Assembly: GCA_041391505.1 (NCBI GenBank)
Contig: JAWKNW010000026.1
Location: forward strand, 1-64,000
Direction of reading: 5' to 3'
Length of the DNA: 64,000 bases
From: Rhodothermales bacterium
Lineage (GTDB): Bacteria > Bacteroidota > Rhodothermia > Rhodothermales > JAHQVL01
Numbering within the stretch: the first letter of the stretch is position 1; every line of letters begins with the position of its first letter. Below, piece after piece: positions 60,901 to 64,000 of this stretch. Below the pieces are notes generated by a model. That model ran no database searches and was not told where the DNA came from. It was given only the letters and a program-made list of their open reading frames with translations. A program made the translations under genes and the position numbers.

Positions 60901-62766
60901 ATCAGCGCGTTCGACGTGTCCGTCAGCGCATCCTCGGAGCGCGGCAACGGGATCGAGAAAGGGCAATACGTGGTCAACGGCGAGCGCTACGAGGCCGTCA
61001 CCCTCGGGTTCGGGATGCTGGTGCTCGACGGCGCCACCGGCGCCCTCAAATACCATAACTCGTTCCCCACCTACCGGATGAGCCAGGAGCTGGAGGACCG
61101 GTTCGACACCGATTCCACGCGCGCGGTGCAGCGGCTCGGCGCCGCCATCGCCGATCTGGACGCCGGCGACTATGTCTTCTTCCGCACCCGCCACCTCGGC
61201 AACCTCAGCGGCCCCACCCTCCAGCCCGAGGTGAAGGCGCTGTTCGCCGCGCTGGGGAGCGCCGCGATCGACACGCTGAGCTACAACGACCTGTGGATCG
61301 CGTTCGCCCGCGCCGGCTTCCCGGAGGAGACCGTCGAATGGGTCGAACCCGCCGGCGCCGGCTTCGCCAACGAAATCGTGGAGGACACGACGCTGACGTT
61401 CCTGCAGCCCGAAGGCGTGGCGATATCCCCGCGCATCGGGCCGGCCTCCCGCTGGGAAACACTCGAAATCGACGCCGACGTGCTCGACCCGTCGGGCAGT
61501 GTCCGCGTGGACGTGCTCGCCGAGGACGAGACCGTGCTCGTCGCCGACGTGCCGGCCGGGGCGCCCTACGCCCTCGGCGCGGTCGACGCGCGGACGCATC
61601 CCTACCTCCGCCTCCGCGCCACCCTGGCCGACTCGACGCGCCGCGCGACGCCGCAGCTCACGCAGTGGCGCCTCTTCCATACCCCCGCCCCGGAACTGGC
61701 CGTCGCGCCATCCGGACCGGTCCTCTCCGCCGACACCCTCGCGCAGGCCGAACAGTTGACGGTCACGGTGCCGGTCGTCAACCTCGGTCCGGTGCCGACC
61801 TCCCGGGCGTGGATTACCTACACCCTGACGGACAACGCCAACCGCGAGACGGTCGCCGGCGTCGACACCCTGCGCGTCCTCGAGCCGGACCAGCCCCTGA
61901 TCGCGCAGTTCGCGCTGGAAACCGAGCGGCTATCGGGCGTGAACCGGCTGGCGATACGCCTCGAACAGGACTTCACGGAGCCGATCCTGCTCAACAACCT
62001 CCTGAACGCCACCTTCGTCGTCCGCGGCGACAACGCCCCGCCCACGTTCGAGGTGCTCGTGGACGATGAGGCGCTGCCCAACGACCCCGAGCCGGTGCGC
62101 AACCTCCAGGACCCCGCGCTCCCCTTCGTTTCCAGCCAGCCGACGATCCAGGTCACCCTGCGCGACGAAAACCCGTTCCAGCCGCTCGACGACACCAGCT
62201 ACGTCCGGCTCCAGTTCGACGGCCGGACCGTGCCTTTCTCGAGCCCCAACGTCGACTTCCAGCCGGCCACCGCCGAGGCCGGCGAGGCCCGCGTCTTCTT
62301 CACGCCCGACCTCTCCGCGGCCGACACCACGCACACCCTCGTCGTTCGGGTGTTCGATGCCTCGGGCAATGAGGCGGAAGACAGTCCCTACCAGGTGCAC
62401 TTCCGCGTCCAGGCCGCCGTCGAGGTCGAAAGCCTCTACCCCTACCCCAATCCCATGAACACGGCCACCACGTTCGCCTTCCGCCTCCGCGGCGCGGACG
62501 CCGCGCTTGCCGAGCAGTTCAGGATCCGGATCTATACCTTGACGGGCCGGCTCATCCAGGAATTCGACCTCATCGACGACCCGTCCGGCCTCGAGGACGG
62601 CGCCCTCCGCATCGGCTGGAACAAGCTCCACTGGGATGGCCGGGATGCCGACGGCGACCTGATCGCGACGGGCGTCTACCTGTACAAGGTCTTCGCCCGG
62701 GCCGAAGGCCGCGCCCTTGAGGTCAACAACAAAACCGGCATCGAAAAACTGGTGGTGATCCGGTAG
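57913..62766 (+). CDS. PorU/PorU2-like type IX secretion sortase, C25 peptidase family
   Basis: 1617 residues from ATG 57913 (signal peptide ALAVSIALLAFGAMPARGQ). Starts YVKLGVVEDGIYRFSLADLA, the N-terminal pattern of PorU proteins. The C25/gingipain domain has WATPPRFVVFWGDA, catalytic His in SYFGHSAADTWEI (~612) and Cys in LSMGCNTGNFAGG (~641), plus VLSSMNGAIAHWGSSSASTI. CARDB-like repeats follow (~760-880). Residues ~1010-1140 look like an ILEI/PANDER-type domain (RFDTDSTRAVQRLG, ALGSAAIDTLSYNDLWIAFA). The C-terminal sorting tail is YPYPNPMNTATTFAFRLR...VYLYKVFA. PorU removes T9SS signals from cargo such as the proteases and esterases here. Size and domain mix fit the PorU2 variant better than canonical PorU. 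Confidence 0.85.
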   Translation: MRGRYALAVSIALLAFGAMPARGQFDPGWMNPGQPYVKLGVVEDGIYRFSLADLAGAGVATGGIDTATLTLLENGRVVPLHEEGGVFYFAGRRNRGDDEAWAYDDEADTRRSSSFHSLYSDTTQYWLTWGGGPGRRYASIPPDRYAGGPENPATLRDTLHLEQDLVYYYGDSDDAAQPAYTRGEGYYWHTLAHTGTETVSQAYSLSLDGMTAGTDSVVVTVRLSGSSLPRHRVTLTLRTNGNPVGCATCEDEIDWNGYAFQTLRVAAPQSALAGAVSVLVSSHNEFNSVPNRVLVDWVRAAYTRARSARQTTWVSAASGRSNTTLAADGAGALLVLQPAGGHAFSLAASGGSFAFADSIDAPTRYWLAADGAAAVPAAIEPASPPDWADPANAADYILITTPSLAASAEALAAYRQTQDGFTTRVILQADLFDQFDYGRPTPIAIRRFLQATRAWATPPRFVVFWGDALRPEDGRARRPLQPWEVIPFGYSPSDGWFAMTGEGRSETLAVGRLPIRDNATGAFFVQKLARYESAPAGIWQKRLMLLVGGQNESEQNLLQNRALRWGDIAAGNPTAMDTLRFFKNASTPLDPSFQDSLSLAFKSGAAWLSYFGHSAADTWEIVTDDPETFDNADRLPIVLSMGCNTGNFAGGRFEVTDRLVFGERIVLSSMNGAIAHWGSSSASTISLPALLTNHVHEAVFQDTVRVLGTALQEAKRRFDVGSPGTNAVLDVLLQYGLIGDPATHIRIASQPDFVVTPDAISIDPISPVPADSALDVTVNVFNIGLVPADSVDLLLSQIRPDGAQVDVRRRVPPIALHDVLDFRIPIDTASVGTHRFSVTADPDNRYLEDDEANNRAEKTHTVFSTGLTLLDPFAYGVVRERQPRLRVALSRTGREEQTIRIELDTSPLFDSPALQSTSVATTGIVADWTPATPLDDGGTYYWRASLASDATAAWRMAAFTVDTAAPGYAWSQAGALFADAETDPFLVWDTDAGAWSISAFDVSVSASSERGNGIEKGQYVVNGERYEAVTLGFGMLVLDGATGALKYHNSFPTYRMSQELEDRFDTDSTRAVQRLGAAIADLDAGDYVFFRTRHLGNLSGPTLQPEVKALFAALGSAAIDTLSYNDLWIAFARAGFPEETVEWVEPAGAGFANEIVEDTTLTFLQPEGVAISPRIGPASRWETLEIDADVLDPSGSVRVDVLAEDETVLVADVPAGAPYALGAVDARTHPYLRLRATLADSTRRATPQLTQWRLFHTPAPELAVAPSGPVLSADTLAQAEQLTVTVPVVNLGPVPTSRAWITYTLTDNANRETVAGVDTLRVLEPDQPLIAQFALETERLSGVNRLAIRLEQDFTEPILLNNLLNATFVVRGDNAPPTFEVLVDDEALPNDPEPVRNLQDPALPFVSSQPTIQVTLRDENPFQPLDDTSYVRLQFDGRTVPFSSPNVDFQPATAEAGEARVFFTPDLSAADTTHTLVVRVFDASGNEAEDSPYQVHFRVQAAVEVESLYPYPNPMNTATTFAFRLRGADAALAEQFRIRIYTLTGRLIQEFDLIDDPSGLEDGALRIGWNKLHWDGRDADGDLIATGVYLYKVFARAEGRALEVNNKTGIEKLVVIR

Positions 62767-62890
62767 GGGTTTAAGGTTTAAGGTTCATGGTTCAATGTGG
62801 CTCGCGGCACCCAGGTGGTGACGACAGGCCGCAGCTCATTTTTTGAATGTGCGATTTGCGATTCGCGATTCGCCTTTTGCCGTTTGCCTC
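62767..62890. repeat. GGTTTAAGG and GCGATTC repeat gap
   Basis: 62767-62800 repeats ggtttaaggtttaaggttcatggttcaat. 62847-62896 repeats tgcgatttgcgattcgcgattcgcc...ttgcgattc. The second patch runs straight into the next gene and supplies its TTG start. No gene. Confidence 0.75.
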
Positions 62891-63793
62891 TTGCGATTCT
62901 CCCTCCTCGTCGCCTCCCGGGACCGGCCGGCTGAACTGAGCCGGTGCGTCGCCAGCGCCGCGCGCCAGCAGGGCGTCGAGGCGGAGATCGTCGTGCTGGA
63001 CGATGCCTCCGCGACGCCGGTGGCGCGCGACCGGCTCGACGCCGGCCGCTTTCCGCTGCGGCTCATCCGCTCCGAGACCCGGCTCGGCGTCGGCGCGGGC
63101 CGCAACCGGCTGATGGAGGAGGCGGCCGGCGACGTCTTCGTCGTGCTCGACGACGACGCGTTTTTCATCGATGACGGGGCGCTCCGGCGCCTCGCCGCCG
63201 CGCTGGAGTTCTTTCCGGAGGCCGGCCTCTTCGCGCTCAAGATCCGCGACTTCCGGCACGGCCGCGAACGATGGCTGACCCCGCATCCGCGCCGGCGGCA
63301 GACGAGCGATCTGCTCGCCCAGTCCCATCGGGTATCCTATTTCCTCGGCGGAGCGCACGCGCTGCGGCGCGAGGTGCTCGAGCGTTGCGGTCCGTATCCG
63401 ACCTCCTACGTCTACGGCAACGAGGAACTCGACCTGTCCTTCCGCGCCATCCAACACGGCTTCGAGATCGTGTTTCTGGCGGATGTCGAGGTGCACCACC
63501 GTCCGCCGCCGGACGAGCCTCCGGGGGCCGGCGAATACGGCGAGCGGCTCTATCACCACACCCGGAGCCGGCTGCTGCTGGCGCACGCGCATCTGCCCGC
63601 GCACCGCGCCACCGTCTACAGCCTGGGCTGGATGGCCGTCTACGGCGTCCGCGCCCTCCGGCACGGCGCGGCGGGGGCCTTCGCCTCGGCGGTTCGGGAT
63701 GCCTGGCGGATGGGGCGGCACGTCCCGCGCGAGCCCATCGGACGCGCCGCCATCGCTTACCTTCGCGCGCATTTTGGCCGATTATGGATCTGA
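62891..63793 (+). CDS. Family 2 glycosyltransferase
   Basis: 300 residues from TTG 62891. FSLLVASRDRPAELSRCVAS, EIVVLDDASATPVARDRLD, RLGVGAGRNRLMEEAAGDVF and the metal motif VVLDDDAFFIDDG define the GT-A fold. YFLGGAHALRREVLERCG and YGNEELDLSFRAIQHGFEIV are the acceptor-side conserved segments. A C-terminal amphipathic part follows. No normal start codon precedes the fold: the in-frame upstream sequence from 62843 (TTG) or 62849 (GTG) is the GCGATTC repeat. The original 5' end may have been replaced by repeat DNA. Same strand as the PorU-like gene, 124 bp after it. Confidence 0.82.
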   Translation: MRFSLLVASRDRPAELSRCVASAARQQGVEAEIVVLDDASATPVARDRLDAGRFPLRLIRSETRLGVGAGRNRLMEEAAGDVFVVLDDDAFFIDDGALRRLAAALEFFPEAGLFALKIRDFRHGRERWLTPHPRRRQTSDLLAQSHRVSYFLGGAHALRREVLERCGPYPTSYVYGNEELDLSFRAIQHGFEIVFLADVEVHHRPPPDEPPGAGEYGERLYHHTRSRLLLAHAHLPAHRATVYSLGWMAVYGVRALRHGAAGAFASAVRDAWRMGRHVPREPIGRAAIAYLRAHFGRLWI

Positions 63794-63927
63794 TCATCCC
63801 ACCGCAAACGCCAGCTGCAAGCGCTTCCGCACCCGGTCCGCGCGGCTACGAATGTGGAATGCGCCGCGCGATGAACCCATGTAGCGACGACCGGGTTTAC
63901 CTCCCCACATGCGCCCGGACCAGGCGC

Positions 63928-64000
63928 CGACTGAAAAATCTTGCAGGCCGCATCGTATCCTGACCGAAATGCAGGATGCTACGCCGTTTTGGAGGTGCGC
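63928..64000. repeat. Degenerate copy of the double-hairpin element at the window end
   Basis: cgactgaaaaatcttgcagg...gtatcctgaccgaaatgcaggatgctacgccgttttggaggt aligns with 57630-57702 over about 70 bases. The second stem is kept (gtatcctg/caggatgc, one G-U pair) although its loop differs. The first stem is weakened. Probably continues beyond the window. Confidence 0.75.

Noticed and set aside
57898..61680. 1260-residue minus-strand open frame opposite the PorU-like gene
   Set aside because: Composition (Arg, Gly, Val, Asp rich, no motifs) is typical of an antisense shadow; the plus strand has clear C25 and sorting domains.

Overview
The window looks like chromosomal DNA from a high-GC, Gram-negative member of the Bacteroidota/Rhodothermota lineage, with Rhodothermales the best guess. 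Five products, one of them a remnant, carry type IX secretion (T9SS) C-terminal sorting tails ('YPNPF...' followed by 'LPSGLYLY'-like strands). A PorU-like C25 peptidase, a DUF4249-like lipoprotein and a Ser/Thr kinase with the CagD-LRAEVESLL leader typical of this group support the same placement. No rRNA, phage, IS or CRISPR was seen. One tRNA, Arg(ACG), is present.

Layout. 1-1709 (-): Ser/Thr kinase-receiver-PP2C fusion, cut by the window edge. 2102-3895 (-): arylsulfatase, divergent from a soxC/soxD-like molybdoenzyme and cytochrome pair (3997-5824, +). 5884-7427: a scarred zone with an amino-acid permease reduced to its two ends, a histidine-kinase C-terminal fragment, and tRNA-Arg preceded by two degenerate copies of its own 3' end plus terminator. 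7559-11359 (-): thiamine operon thiO-thiS-thiG-thiE-thiD. 11694-14914 (+): FAD oxidoreductase, class I fructose-bisphosphate aldolase, PAP2 phosphatase. 14947-21301 (+): a tightly packed six-gene set that I cannot assign to any known system. It encodes a 12-residue-repeat protein, two helical-plus-beta proteins (one Cys-rich), a beta-propeller with regularly placed histidines, a DUF362-like protein with a large unknown C-terminal half, and an NAD-dependent reductase. 21518-22042: SRPBCC-like protein. 22039-31753 (-): two tandem giant secreted LCAT/PGAP1-like esterases. 31996-33828 (+): Ycf46-like AAA+ ATPase. 34075-38673 (+): three secreted amidohydrolase-family proteins, of which only the middle one keeps the metal site. 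38809-46018 (-) and 47211-47987 (+): sugar-acid catabolism (SDR dehydrogenases, SMP-30 lactonase, IlvD/Edd dehydratase), probably L-fucose or a similar deoxy sugar. A PIN toxin-like pair lies inside this stretch. 48105-51065 (-): subtilisin-like T9SS cargo. Then mazG (-) and ssb (+). 53108-57494 (-): lipoprotein, glycosyltransferase, FAD oxidase and sulfotransferase (surface polysaccharide). 57913-62766 (+): PorU/PorU2-like sortase. 62891-63793 (+): a second GT2.

A second layer runs through the whole window. Nearly every longer intergenic gap holds short degenerate repeats of a few recurring types: GGATGCAGGAT, AAATCGC/AAATCGTAGATCGC, TTGAACCT, GGGAGTGT and ATGACCxGTG. They often occur as facing inverted arms, commonly abut or enter coding sequence, and seem to supply several start codons or C-terminal residues. 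Together with the unassigned six-gene cluster, this repeat system is the most unusual content here.

Functional theme: scavenging of sulfated, fucose-type polysaccharides (sulfatase, sugar oxidation pathway, secreted hydrolases through T9SS), possible oxidation of reduced sulfur (SoxCD-like), and surface glycan synthesis. All functions are inferred from sequence motifs recognised by eye. No database search was possible.
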